Shown one piece after another: positions 43,139-52,129 of a DNA stretch of 64,000 bases. Positions within the stretch are counted from its first letter, which is position 1. Each line of letters begins with the position of its first letter. The stretch lies in contig NZ_CP061379.1 of assembly GCF_015624505.1 (NCBI RefSeq), forward strand, positions 7,315,001 to 7,379,000, written 5' to 3'. A program made the translations under genes and the position numbers. Source of the stretch: Bradyrhizobium commune (GTDB lineage Bacteria; Pseudomonadota; Alphaproteobacteria; Rhizobiales; Xanthobacteraceae). The notes beneath the pieces are model-generated. The model did not search any database and had not been told where the DNA came from. It saw only the letters and a program-made list of their open reading frames with translations.

Positions 43139-44128
43139 TTACTTCCCCGCCTTCTTCTCGAGACGCAGCAGCATCAGCCGCGCGCCGGCGAGCACGAAGA
43201 ACGTCAGCACGAACAGCAGCAAGCCGAGCAGGATCAGGCCGGACTGGTGCAGACCGTCGCTCTCGGCGAACTCGCTCGCGATCGCCGCCGAGATCGTGGT
43301 GCCGGGCGCGAAGATCGAGGACGAGATCCGGAACGAGTTGCCGATGATGAAGGTCACCGCCATGGTCTCGCCGAGCGCGCGGCCGAGCGCCAGCATGACG
43401 CCGCCGATGATGCCGACGCGGGTATAGGGGATCACCACGCTGCGGACGACTTCCCAGGTGGTGCAGCCGACGCCGTAGGCGGCCTCTTTCAGCACCGGCG
43501 GCACCGTCTTGAACACGTCGACCGAGATCGAGGTGATGAAGGGCAGCACCATGATGGCGAGGATCAGCGCGGCGTTGAACAGGCTGAGATAGGACGGCGG
43601 ACCGGCGAAGATCGCGCCGAGGACCGGGACGCCGTCGAAGATCTTGATCATGAAGGGCTGGAAGGTGTTGGCCAGGAACGGGCCGAGCACGAAGAAGCCC
43701 CACATGCCGTAGATGATCGAGGGGATGCCGGCGAGCAGCTCGACGGCCATGCCGATCGGGCGGCGCAGCCATTGCGGGCAGAGCTCGGTCAGGAAGATCG
43801 CGATGCCGAGACCGACCGGGATCGCGATCAGCATCGCGATGAAAGAGGTCACGAGCGTGCCATACATCGGGCCGAGCGCGCCGAGCACGGGCGGATCGGC
43901 GGACGGCGCCCAGCGCTGCGTCCACAGGAACGCGAAGCCGTATTCCTTCATCGCCGGGAAGGCGCCGACGATCAGCGACAGGATGATGCCGCCGAGAATG
44001 AGAAGCACCGAGATCGCGCTGATGCGCGTGATCCAGTAAAAAGTGAGGTCACCGAGCTTGAACGCGCTCAAGGCCTTGGCGCGATCATACGGTCCGGCGG
44101 CGTCAACTACATTGCTCTCGACAGCCAT
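43139..44128 (-). CDS. pstC: Phosphate ABC transporter permease PstC
   Basis: Inner-membrane permease of 329 aa with six main hydrophobic segments. [35 protein letters not shown] and the EAA loop [30 protein letters not shown] mark PstC. I use ATG 44128 (MAVESNVV) rather than 44257, because the upstream part of the frame runs through the stem-loop between pstS and pstC. Confidence 0.94.
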   Translation of the reverse strand: MAVESNVVDAAGPYDRAKALSAFKLGDLTFYWITRISAISVLLILGGIILSLIVGAFPAMKEYGFAFLWTQRWAPSADPPVLGALGPMYGTLVTSFIAMLIAIPVGLGIAIFLTELCPQWLRRPIGMAVELLAGIPSIIYGMWGFFVLGPFLANTFQPFMIKIFDGVPVLGAIFAGPPSYLSLFNAALILAIMVLPFITSISVDVFKTVPPVLKEAAYGVGCTTWEVVRSVVIPYTRVGIIGGVMLALGRALGETMAVTFIIGNSFRISSSIFAPGTTISAAIASEFAESDGLHQSGLILLGLLLFVLTFFVLAGARLMLLRLEKKAGK

Positions 44129-44180
44129 TTCTGCCACGCCGATCCCCTGTACAAACGATACTTGTTTTTGTGTCACCGGT

Positions 44181-44220
44181 CTCGGCCCCGGATGCAGCAC
44201 TGGGCTGATCCGGGGCCGAG
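44181..44220. other. Intercistronic stem-loop between pstS and pstC
   Basis: CTCGGCCCCGGAT (44181-44193) and its exact reverse complement (44208-44220) form a 13-bp stem with a 14-nt loop. No T-run follows on the minus strand, so an mRNA-stabilising or partial-attenuation role for abundant pstS message is more likely than full termination. Confidence 0.65.
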
Positions 44221-44269
44221 GTCTTGCGGTCTCTGATGCGGCCGTTGCCGGCCGCACAGACTTAAGAGC

Positions 44270-45283
44270 TCAGCTCTTGATGTCGGCCGACCAGGTCTTC
44301 TCGATCAGGGTCACGACGCTGTCGGGCATCGGGATGTAGTCGAGTTCCTCGGCAGCCTTGGCGCCGTTCTTGAACGCCCAGGCGAAGAACTTGAGGGCTT
44401 CCTTCGACGCCGCCTTATCAGCCGGCTCCTTGTGCATCAGGATGAAGGTCGCAGCCGTGATCGGCCAGGACTTGTCGCCGGGCTGGTCGGTCAGGATGAC
44501 GTAGTAGCCGGGAGCCTTGGCCCAGTCGGCGTTGGAAGCGGCCGCCTGGAACGCCTCGACCGTCGGCTGCACCGTCTTGCCAGCCTTGTTGACGAGGCCG
44601 GTATAGGTCAGCTTGTTCTGCTTGGCATAGGCGTACTCGACGTAGCCGATCGAGTTCTTGGTCTGGCTGATGTTGCCCGACACGCCCTCGTTGCCCTTGG
44701 CGCCGACGCCAACCGGCCACTCGACGGCGGTGCCCTCACCGACCTTGCTCTTCCAGTCGGCGCTGGCCTTGGAGAGATAGTTGGTGAAGTTGAAGGTGGT
44801 GCCCGAACCGTCCGAGCGGCGGACCACGGTGATCGCGTCCGACGGCAGCTTCACGTTCGGATTGAGCTTCTTGATTGCGGCGTCGTCCCACTTGGTGATC
44901 TTGCCGAGATAGATGTTGGCGAGCGTCTCGCCATCGAACACCATGTCGCCAGCCTTGACGCCCTCGATGTTGACGACGGGAACGATCGCGCCCATCACCA
45001 TCGGCCACTGCACCAGGCCGTCCTTCTCGAGCTGCTCGGCCTTGAGCGGCGCGTCGCTGGCGCCGAAGGTCACGGTCTTGGCCTGGATCTGCTTGATGCC
45101 GCCGCCGGAACCGATCGACTGGTAATTCAGACCGTTGCCGGTCTCCTTCTTGTAGGCGTCAGCCCACTTCGAATAGACCGGGAAGGGGAAGGTCGCACCG
45201 GCACCCGTGATGTCGGCAGCAAAAGCCGCCGTCGTCGTTGCGGCGACCAAGCCAGCAGCGACGATAGTTTTGATGAAATTCAT
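44270..45283 (-). CDS. pstS: Periplasmic phosphate-binding protein PstS
   Basis: High-affinity phosphate receptor, 337 aa. Signal peptide [22 protein letters not shown], then [27 protein letters not shown], the PstS hallmark. Phosphate ligands are in FGASDAPL and [20 protein letters not shown] 45283 follows GGAGACCAGC; the start at 45295 is unlikely. First gene of the pst operon, 100 bp downstream of a Pho box. Confidence 0.96.
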   Translation of the reverse strand: MNFIKTIVAAGLVAATTTAAFAADITGAGATFPFPVYSKWADAYKKETGNGLNYQSIGSGGGIKQIQAKTVTFGASDAPLKAEQLEKDGLVQWPMVMGAIVPVVNIEGVKAGDMVFDGETLANIYLGKITKWDDAAIKKLNPNVKLPSDAITVVRRSDGSGTTFNFTNYLSKASADWKSKVGEGTAVEWPVGVGAKGNEGVSGNISQTKNSIGYVEYAYAKQNKLTYTGLVNKAGKTVQPTVEAFQAAASNADWAKAPGYYVILTDQPGDKSWPITAATFILMHKEPADKAASKEALKFFAWAFKNGAKAAEELDYIPMPDSVVTLIEKTWSADIKS

Positions 45284-45383
45284 GCTGGTCTCCATACAGG
45301 GGAGCGAAGCGCCGTCCGCGCCCGATCGCGCTCCCCGCGCCGCTCGCTTTAGGAGCGGTCGGCTGTGCTTTTACGAAGGTTTC

Positions 45384-45401
45384 GTGACAGTCGGATGACG
45401 C
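45384..45401 (-). promoter_or_regulatory. Pho box upstream of pstS
   Basis: On the minus strand GCGTCAT-CCGA-CTGTCAC: two 7-bp half-sites with the 11-bp period of the PhoB consensus (CTGTCAT, 4 bp, CTGTCAT). It lies about 100 bp upstream of the pstS start, between phoR and pstS. Confidence 0.7.
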
Positions 45402-45428
45402 GGTTAAGCTAATGAAATCGCTTAGATT

Positions 45429-46727
45429 TCAGCTTGCGACGGAAGTCTTCACCTGGGGAAAACAGGCGGTGAAAACGGCGCCCTGCTTGGGCACGCTTTC
45501 GATCAAAAGCCGGCCGCGATGACGGTTAAGAATATGTTTCACAAGGGATAATCCGAGGCCCGTCCCGCCCTGCGAGCGGCTGTCGCCGACATCAACCCGG
45601 TAGAAGCGCTCGGTCAGGCGTGGCAAATGTTCCGGCGCGATGCCGGGCCCGAAATCGCGCACCATGACCTTGATTTCCTGAGTTCCATCAGGGACTGGCG
45701 TCGCCGTCAGCGACACGATGACGCGTCCGCCGGAAGCGCCGTATTTGAGGGCGTTCTCGATCAGGTTCTCGAACAGCCGCAGCAGTTCCTCGCGGTCGCC
45801 GGCGATCATCACCGGCGCCTGCGGCAGATTGGTCTCGACATCGACCTGGCGCTCGCGCGCGAGCGGCTCGAGCCCGTCGGCCACCTGGAGGATGATCGGC
45901 AGCAGGTCGACCAGGGTGTCGGGCCGCACATGGGCCGACAGTTCCACCCGCGACAGCGACAGGAGATCGTCGATCAGGCGCGCCATGCGGGTCGCCTGGT
46001 TGTGCATGATGCCGAGGAAGCGCTCGCGCGCCTTGGGATCGTCCTTGGCCTGGCCCTGGAGCGTATCGATGAAGCCGGAGAGCGCGGCGAGCGGCGTGCG
46101 CAGCTCGTGGCTGGCATTGGCGACGAAGTCGGCGCGCATCTCCTCGACCCGGCGCAGCGGCGTCTGGTCGTGGAAGGTCATCAGCATGCATTTGTCGGCG
46201 CCGCCGAAATTGGTCGGCACCGGCACCGGCGTGATGATCAGCTCCATCCAGCGGTCGACCGGGACATGGTCGAGATAGGTCGCCCGCCGCGGCTCGGTGG
46301 TCGCAATCGACTCGCGCAGCGCCGTGATGATCTCCGGCGAGCGCAGCGCGAATTGCGCGAGCTCGTTCTTGCGCAGCGCCGGCGCGAGCTGGGCGGCGGC
46401 GGCGTTGAGATGGATGACCCGGCCGGCGCGGTCGAGCAGCACCGCAGGATCCGGCATGCCCGCGACGACCGCGGCCACTGGCGCGCTTTCGACCGGATTG
46501 ACACGACGGGTGTCCTCGCGCGAGGCGGCGGTATCATGCAGCCGCCAGGGGATCAGCGCCGCGGCCGCGATGCAGAGGAATACCGTCACCGCCCGCACCA
46601 CCGATAATTCGCCGAGCGAAACCACGACCGAGAGCGCCAGCGCCGCGGCGATCAGGATGATGGTCGAATGCCGCAGCCGGTCGGACCAGGGCTGGACCGA
46701 GGGAGACGAGGGAGCGTCGATCGCCAT
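45429..46727 (-). CDS. phoR: Phosphate regulon sensor kinase PhoR
   Basis: Membrane-anchored histidine kinase of 432 aa. Two N-terminal hydrophobic segments (about 21-38 and 42-60), a PAS-like domain (about 85-190), the H-box FVANASHELRTPLAALSGF with His207, N-box ENLIENALKYGA, and G-boxes RDFGPGIAP and GGTGLGLSLVKHI. It phosphorylates PhoB under phosphate limitation. It lies upstream of pstS in the same direction; the Pho box separates the two. Confidence 0.93.
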   Translation of the reverse strand: MAIDAPSSPSVQPWSDRLRHSTIILIAAALALSVVVSLGELSVVRAVTVFLCIAAAALIPWRLHDTAASREDTRRVNPVESAPVAAVVAGMPDPAVLLDRAGRVIHLNAAAAQLAPALRKNELAQFALRSPEIITALRESIATTEPRRATYLDHVPVDRWMELIITPVPVPTNFGGADKCMLMTFHDQTPLRRVEEMRADFVANASHELRTPLAALSGFIDTLQGQAKDDPKARERFLGIMHNQATRMARLIDDLLSLSRVELSAHVRPDTLVDLLPIILQVADGLEPLARERQVDVETNLPQAPVMIAGDREELLRLFENLIENALKYGASGGRVIVSLTATPVPDGTQEIKVMVRDFGPGIAPEHLPRLTERFYRVDVGDSRSQGGTGLGLSLVKHILNRHRGRLLIESVPKQGAVFTACFPQVKTSVAS

Positions 46728-46762
46728 CGGGGCGGGCTTCTCCTTGTTGACTTTGCGCGCAG

Positions 46763-47818
46763 TCAGGCGCCGCCGTCGCTGCGCTCTCTTACATAGGCGG
46801 CTTCACGTGCCGGGCCTGGATCGAGCTTGAGCGCCGCCTGCTGCAGGCGCTTCGATCGGGCACCGATGATAACCTCGCGAAACGTCAGCAAGATTACAGA
46901 TATGACGAAGGGCGACAGATAATAGAGGACCCGGAACAGGAGCATGCCGCCCAAAAGCTCCTCGCGGTCCATCTGCCAGAGGCCGACCAGCATGGCGGCG
47001 TCGAACACGCCGAGCCCGCCGGGCGAGTGGCTGGCGAAGCCGAGCAGCGTCGCCGAGACGAAGATCACGGCGACCACGACGAAGCCGAGATTGGGCTCGT
47101 CCGGCACCAGCACATACATCGCGAGCGCACAGAAGCCGAGATCGATGATGCCGATCGCGATCTGGAGCAGCGTCAGCGGGCCGCCCGGCAACATCACGGT
47201 CCAGGGCCCACGGCCGACCACGCGCGGCTGGGTCCAGACCCAGACCACATAGGCGACCAGCGCCACGATGATCATCATCGCGATCGTCCGGTTCAGCCAG
47301 GGCGGAAGCTGGTCGATCGCGGAGGCAGCTTCCGGATGATAGGAGATGCCGAGGCCGAGCACGGCGGCGTTGCCGAGCCAGAAGGTCAGGCCGGCCAGGA
47401 AGCAGATCTTCGCGACGTCGATCGCGTTCAACCCATAGGCCGAATAGATGCGATAGCGCACCGCACCGCCGGTGAAGACGCTGGCGCCGACATTGTGGCC
47501 GATCGAATAGGAGGTGAAGGCGGCGAGCGCATTGATGCGATAGGGCACGTGGGCGCGGCCGATCGCGCGCACGGCGAACCAATCGTAGAAGGTCAGGGTG
47601 AAATAGCCCGCGGCCACGAACAGCGCCGCCATCGCAATCTGGCGCGGCTCGGTGCTCTTGATCGCCTCGATCACTTCGTTGGAATCGATGCCGCGCAGCA
47701 TGTGGTAGAGCACATAGCAAGCGATGCCGATGACCGCGACGCTGATCACAACTCCAAGCTTATGCAGGATTTGCTTCTGGCGCAGAAACGACATCGCCCT
47801 GCGTATGGCTTCCAGCAT
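46763..47818 (-). CDS. UPF0104/LPG-synthase-like integral membrane protein
   Basis: A 351-aa inner-membrane protein with about eight hydrophobic segments. The region YSIGHNVGASVFTGGAVRYRIYSAYGLNAIDVAKICFLAGLTFWLGNAAVLG and GGLGVFDAAMLVGL are typical of the flippase part of lysylphosphatidylglycerol synthases and of UPF0104 proteins. No C-terminal aminoacyl-transfer domain is present, so lipid handling rather than synthesis is likely. It lies 35 bp upstream of phoR on the same strand. Confidence 0.85.
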   Translation of the reverse strand: MLEAIRRAMSFLRQKQILHKLGVVISVAVIGIACYVLYHMLRGIDSNEVIEAIKSTEPRQIAMAALFVAAGYFTLTFYDWFAVRAIGRAHVPYRINALAAFTSYSIGHNVGASVFTGGAVRYRIYSAYGLNAIDVAKICFLAGLTFWLGNAAVLGLGISYHPEAASAIDQLPPWLNRTIAMMIIVALVAYVVWVWTQPRVVGRGPWTVMLPGGPLTLLQIAIGIIDLGFCALAMYVLVPDEPNLGFVVVAVIFVSATLLGFASHSPGGLGVFDAAMLVGLWQMDREELLGGMLLFRVLYYLSPFVISVILLTFREVIIGARSKRLQQAALKLDPGPAREAAYVRERSDGGA

Positions 47819-48234
47819 CTAAACCTCGAACAACGCTTCAGCAGCCAGGCTGGCCGGCGAACAGGCGGACGACACGCAGGTCAGCAACGAACCCTTGAAC
47901 GAACCCTTGCCGCCGGCTCCTGCACCGCGCATGCCCCCCGTCCCTCCACTAGCGCGTTTTGGGGCGGAGTGGAATTCGCCAATACGAACAAAAACACGTG
48001 CCTTCAATATTTTAGGCAGGTTTGCGGGCTCAGGATGCACGGTTTGGCGCTTTCGGCGGCAGGCTCGACGCGAATCTCTGTGGCAATCCTGCGCAGGGCC
48101 CGTGAAGTTTTGATGATTTCGGCCGCACAATGTTCCGCCACGCCTTAAGCCGAAATCAATCTATGGGCCGCGCCCGCCTGTTGTAAGAGGGGGATCCGAT
48201 CGCCGTCGACGGATTTTCCGATTTCCGCGAGGTC
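47819..48234. other. 416-bp gap, no gene or clear signal
   Basis: Reading frames here are short and of shadow-like composition. I see no repeat, RNA or regulatory site I can support. Confidence 0.5.
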
Positions 48235-48537
48235 TCAGGCCGCCGGCTGGCTCCGCGCGACCACGCGGTCGCGAAGCCATGCGCCGATGGTGCATCCGAC
48301 AAGGTAGCAGGCGAACATGATCAGCCCGAGGTCGAGCCAGTAACCGAACCGGCCGGGGACGACATGCGCGCACGAGGCCGCGACCAGCCCCGCGACGAGA
48401 ACGGCAAGCCACCACGCGGTGACCTTCGAGGTGCCGCTGCCGCGCTGGACCACCGAGATCCAGCCCATGCAAAAGCCCAGCACCAGCGAGCCGATCAGCC
48501 AGCCCATGTGAAACGAGATAAGATAGGGCATCGTCAC
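48235..48537 (-). CDS. Small membrane protein, three hydrophobic segments
   Basis: Unrecognised 100-aa protein. Hydrophobic segments at about 12-30 (LIGSLVLGFCMGWISVV), 42-58 (WWLAVLVAGLVAASCAH) and 66-86 (YWLDLGLIMFACYLVGCTIG). It overlaps the stop of the OmpA-family gene by 4 bp, so the pair is co-expressed and may act together at the envelope. Confidence 0.75.
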   Translation of the reverse strand: MTMPYLISFHMGWLIGSLVLGFCMGWISVVQRGSGTSKVTAWWLAVLVAGLVAASCAHVVPGRFGYWLDLGLIMFACYLVGCTIGAWLRDRVVARSQPAA

Positions 48538-49928
48538 CTCACCAGAAATTCGATGCGGCGGTTTTGCGCCTTGCCGTCGTCGGTGTCGTTGCCGGCGACA
48601 GGCTGCGTGCTGCCATAGCCGACAGCGGTGAAGCGGTCGGCGGGCAGGCCAGCCTTGACCAGATAATCGATCACCGATTGCGCGCGCTTTTCGGAAAGAG
48701 CCTGGTTGAAGGAATCCTCACCGTCGGAATCGGTGTGGCCGGCGACCTCGATATTGCTGGTCGGACAGCGTAGCGCCGTCTCGATCAGATGATCGAGAAT
48801 GCCGGCGGAGTCGGGATCGATGTCGGCGCGCTTGGACTCGAAGCGAATCTTGCCCTTGGCCAGCAGCTCCGAGAACAATTGCTGGCAGACGGTGCCGTCG
48901 ACCGGCCCCGCCGCAGGCTTCACCGTGATCTCCGGCTTGTACTGCCAGGTCTTCGGAAAGTCCTTGCCGAGGCCTGCGCGGATGTCGTTGGCGGCACCCT
49001 CGTACAGCGCATCGCCCGACAGCTTCACCTCGCGATCGGAGACGACGAGCGTGCCGGTCGACAGCCGCGACAGCGCACCGAGCGCTGCGACCACGGCGGT
49101 GTTGAAGGCGCTGGGTGCGCCGATACTGGCCTTGAGATTGTCGACGACCTTTTCGTTGAAGAATTTTCGCGACGCACTCATCGCAATGGTGGCGTGCACA
49201 TTGTTGTCAGGCACGTAGCCGGTCAGCGTCACGGTCGCTGCCACCGGATCCTTGTAGGCCTGGAAGATGTAGGGCGGCGCCTTGATGTCGTTGCCGGCAA
49301 TCGAGAAACCTTCAGGCAGATTCTTCAGCGCAGCCGCGATCGCCTCGCGGCCGCCGAGATCGCGCGCCATGCCCGACAGATTGACCTTGGTGTCGGAGAT
49401 CGTGATCTTGCCGTCCTTGAGCTTGCCGATCTGGTCAAGCAGCAGCATGGCTGCGGCTTCGAAGCGCGGCGGCGCACCGCGCGCCAGGCCCATCTGATCG
49501 GCCACCTCGACGCCGGCAACCTCCTTGCGCGCCGCCTCCATCAGCCGGCCCTTCATCGACGGCAACGGCGCTGAACCCGACAGCGTCACCCGCACCACGT
49601 CCCGCTCGGCGTTCCAGACGAAGGGCTTTGCCTCGGGAACCAGGCGGGTCAGGTCGTCGACCAGGCGGACGCCCGGAACATTCTCGACCGCGACCACCGC
49701 GTCACGGCGGCCCTCTTCGGAGAAGGCATCCGCCGCCAGGCTGACGTCGCGGCCGTCGACCGCGATCCGGGTCTTGTCCAGGACGGTGTCCTTGAGGGCG
49801 GCCGAGCTGCGGGCCGACAGGCCGGCCTCGACCGGCAAGGTGTTATTCCAGGCCGCAAATCCCCACATGACGGCCAGGGGGATCAGCCCCGGCCACCATT
49901 TGCTGGCCCACCTGAAAAGCTTCTTCAT
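48534..49928 (-). CDS. OmpA-family envelope protein with BON-like repeats
   Basis: Envelope protein of 464 aa from ATG 49928. A single N-terminal membrane anchor (KWWPGLIPLAVMWGFAAWNN) is followed by BON-like repeated segments (for example DTVLDKTRIAVDGRDVSLAADAFSEEGRRDAVVAVENVPGVRLVDD). The C-terminal OmpA/MotB-like peptidoglycan-binding domain has IEVAGHTDSDGEDSFNQALSEKRAQSVIDYLVKAG and AQNRRIEFLV. It probably ties the inner membrane or envelope to peptidoglycan. It is coupled to the small membrane protein that follows. Confidence 0.85.
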   Translation of the reverse strand: MKKLFRWASKWWPGLIPLAVMWGFAAWNNTLPVEAGLSARSSAALKDTVLDKTRIAVDGRDVSLAADAFSEEGRRDAVVAVENVPGVRLVDDLTRLVPEAKPFVWNAERDVVRVTLSGSAPLPSMKGRLMEAARKEVAGVEVADQMGLARGAPPRFEAAAMLLLDQIGKLKDGKITISDTKVNLSGMARDLGGREAIAAALKNLPEGFSIAGNDIKAPPYIFQAYKDPVAATVTLTGYVPDNNVHATIAMSASRKFFNEKVVDNLKASIGAPSAFNTAVVAALGALSRLSTGTLVVSDREVKLSGDALYEGAANDIRAGLGKDFPKTWQYKPEITVKPAAGPVDGTVCQQLFSELLAKGKIRFESKRADIDPDSAGILDHLIETALRCPTSNIEVAGHTDSDGEDSFNQALSEKRAQSVIDYLVKAGLPADRFTAVGYGSTQPVAGNDTDDGKAQNRRIEFLVR

Positions 49929-50069
49929 TCGACGACCCGAACTCTGGAACCGGAGACAAAACAAACCCTTGGCAGGCTGTCAAACCGGAAATGGGGCCGT
50001 TCCGGGCGCCTTGCGTGGACAATTGGAATAACTTTTTCTTCAAGGGTCACACCCTAAGTTGAGGGCGGA

Positions 50070-51152
50070 ATGCCAGGGGTCGGCCAGCCGGTCATGAAAC
50101 AACTCCGTAACAACGTCATTCGCGCCGGGCTGGGAGCACTCTATTTCAGCGGGGCGCACCACCTGCTGCGCCCGCTTTTGTCGGGCGTCGGCGCCATTTT
50201 CATGCTGCATCACGTCCGACCGGCCCGCGCGGGCGCGTTCCAGCCGAACCGGCACCTCGAAGTTGCCCCCGAATTCCTGCGCGCGACCTTATGCCATCTG
50301 CGCTCGCGCGAGATCGACATCGTCAGCATGGACGAGCTGCATGAGCGGTTGGTGCAGGGCCGGTTCGACCGCCGCTTCGCTGCTTTCACGCTCGACGACG
50401 GCTATCGCGACAATCTCGACTATGCCCTGCCGGTGCTGCGCGAATTTGACGCGCCCGCGACCGTTTATGTCGCCAGCGATTTTGCCGAAGGCATCGGGCG
50501 ACTGTGGTGGGCCGCGCTTGAAGCCGTGATCGCCGCGACCGAACAGGTCGACGTGCAGATCCGCAATTCCGCGCTGCGGCTCGACGCAACCACGCCCGCC
50601 GCAAAGCAGGCAACATTCGACCGCCTGCATGACTGGCTGCGCGCGTTGCCGGGCGAGCATGATCTCGCGCGCGAGATCGAAGCGCTCTGCGCAAAATACA
50701 ATGTCGACATGGCCGCGCTGTGCCGCAGCCTGTGCCTATCCTGGGGCGAGGTCAAGGAGTTCGCCGCCGACCCGCTGGTGACGATCGGCGCCCATACCAT
50801 CAGTCATTGCAACCTCGCCAAGCAAAGCGAAGAGATCGCAGCACAAGAGATGGCGGTGAGCCGCGTGAGGATCGAGCACGCGCTGGATCGCCCAGTGCAG
50901 CACTTCGCCTACCCTTATGGCGATCGCGACGCTGCCGGCGATCGCGAGTTCGCTCTCGCCGCATCCGCCGGCTTCAAGACCGCGGTGACGACACGGCCCG
51001 GCATGCTGTTCGCCGAAGACGCCGGCCACATGACCGCGCTGCCGCGCGTCTCGCTCAACGGCAATTACCAGGACACGCGGATTTTGCCGGTGCTGACCTC
51101 GGGCGCCGCGACCGCGATGTGGAACGGCTTGCGGCGGATCGCGGCGGCTTGA
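50070..51152 (+). CDS. Polysaccharide deacetylase (CE4) family protein
   Basis: NodB-homology protein of 360 aa (352 if started at ATG 50094, MKQLRNNV). FTLDDGYRDN carries the catalytic base and metal-binding Asp, IGAHTISHCNL the two metal-binding His (H-x3-H), and FAYPYG the motif-3 loop. An insertion of about 90 residues (LRLDATTPAAKQATFDRLHDW...) separates motifs 1 and 2, as in some membrane-associated or exopolysaccharide-linked deacetylases. No signal peptide is obvious. Substrate unknown. Confidence 0.85.
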   Translation: MPGVGQPVMKQLRNNVIRAGLGALYFSGAHHLLRPLLSGVGAIFMLHHVRPARAGAFQPNRHLEVAPEFLRATLCHLRSREIDIVSMDELHERLVQGRFDRRFAAFTLDDGYRDNLDYALPVLREFDAPATVYVASDFAEGIGRLWWAALEAVIAATEQVDVQIRNSALRLDATTPAAKQATFDRLHDWLRALPGEHDLAREIEALCAKYNVDMAALCRSLCLSWGEVKEFAADPLVTIGAHTISHCNLAKQSEEIAAQEMAVSRVRIEHALDRPVQHFAYPYGDRDAAGDREFALAASAGFKTAVTTRPGMLFAEDAGHMTALPRVSLNGNYQDTRILPVLTSGAATAMWNGLRRIAAA

Positions 51153-51156
51153 ATAT

Positions 51157-51180
51157 TGTCCCGGCCTTGGCCGGGACAAC
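51157..51180. repeat. Short CCCGGCC palindrome after the deacetylase gene
   Basis: TTGTCCCGGCC and GGCCGGGACAA form a hairpin 4 bp after the stop codon. It is a single-arm relative of the repeats at 36463 and 39767, and may act as a terminator. Confidence 0.55.
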
Positions 51181-51250
51181 ACCGAGTTGACTCCCCTCCC
51201 CTCGGCGCTCAAAACGTCGCCAACCCAAGGAAGGCGTCAAGGGAGGCACC

Positions 51251-52051
51251 ATGTTCAACGATCTGTTCTCGCTCAAAGGCCGCGTCGCGCTCGTGACCGG
51301 CGGCTCGCGCGGCATCGGCAAGATGATCGCCGCGGGCTTCCTCGCGCAAGGCGCGGCGAAGGTCTACATCACCGCGCGCAAGGCCGGGCCTTGCGAAGCG
51401 ACCGCCAAGGAGCTTTCAGCACAGTATGACGGCGAATGCATCGCACTGCCGATCGACATCTCGACCGTCGAAGGCTGCGACAGGCTCGCCTCCGAAATCA
51501 TCAAGCTGGAGCCGAAGCTCGACATCCTCGTCAACAATGCGGGAGCGGCCTGGGGCGCGGAGTTCGACGAATTCCCTGAAAGCGGCTGGGACAAGGTGAT
51601 GGACCTCAACGTTAAGTCGCTGTTCTTCCTGACCAAGGCGCTGGCGAAACCGCTGCGCGCGGCGGCCTCGCACGAGCGGCCGGCGAAGGTCATCAACATC
51701 GCCTCGGTCGACGGCATCTTCGTTAATCCGGGCGAGACCTATTCCTACGCCGCCAGCAAGGCCGCCGTGATCCACCTGACGCGGCGCCTGGCGACGAAAC
51801 TGATCAAGGACAACATCAACGTCACCGCGATCGCGCCGGGCGCGTTCAAGTCCGACATGAACCGCGCCGCGCGCGATCACTCCGACGAAGTCGCAAAGCG
51901 CATTCCGGCGCGGCGCATCGGGACCGACGAGGACATGGCGGGCGTGGCGATCTATCTCGCCTCGCGTGCAGGCGATTATGTGGTCGGCAACACCATCGCG
52001 GTGGATGGTGGCGTAGTGTACGCCAATGCCGGGCTGGAGATTGCGGGGTAG
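51251..52051 (+). CDS. Short-chain dehydrogenase/reductase (SDR)
   Basis: NAD(P)-dependent oxidoreductase of 266 aa. Cofactor motif TGGSRGIGK, the structural NNAG motif, and the catalytic Tyr-x3-Lys in YSYAASKAAV with the Ser in NIASVDG. C-terminal GNTIAVDGGVVYANAG is typical of classical SDRs. The context (next to benzoate catabolism but on the other strand) does not fix the substrate. Confidence 0.9.
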   Translation: MFNDLFSLKGRVALVTGGSRGIGKMIAAGFLAQGAAKVYITARKAGPCEATAKELSAQYDGECIALPIDISTVEGCDRLASEIIKLEPKLDILVNNAGAAWGAEFDEFPESGWDKVMDLNVKSLFFLTKALAKPLRAAASHERPAKVINIASVDGIFVNPGETYSYAASKAAVIHLTRRLATKLIKDNINVTAIAPGAFKSDMNRAARDHSDEVAKRIPARRIGTDEDMAGVAIYLASRAGDYVVGNTIAVDGGVVYANAGLEIAG

Positions 52052-52057
52052 CAGTGC

Positions 52058-52124
52058 GCGCGAATGGTAAGTAGCGAATGGCGAATAGGCGTTACCTCGC
52101 TACTCGCTACTCGCTACTCGCCAA
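52058..52124. repeat. Dispersed GCGAATGGCGA-type repeat, copy 2
   Basis: Units GCGAATGGTAAGTAGCGAATGG and GCGAATAGGC, then inverted TCGCTACTCGCTACTCGCTA. It lies between the SDR and convergent boxB genes. Same family as 30717-30780. Confidence 0.75.
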
Positions 52125-52129
52125 CTACC

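Noticed and set aside
47819..48130. 103-aa minus-strand frame after the UPF0104 gene
   Set aside because: Cys/Arg/Gly-rich composition and no ribosome-binding site or conserved features.
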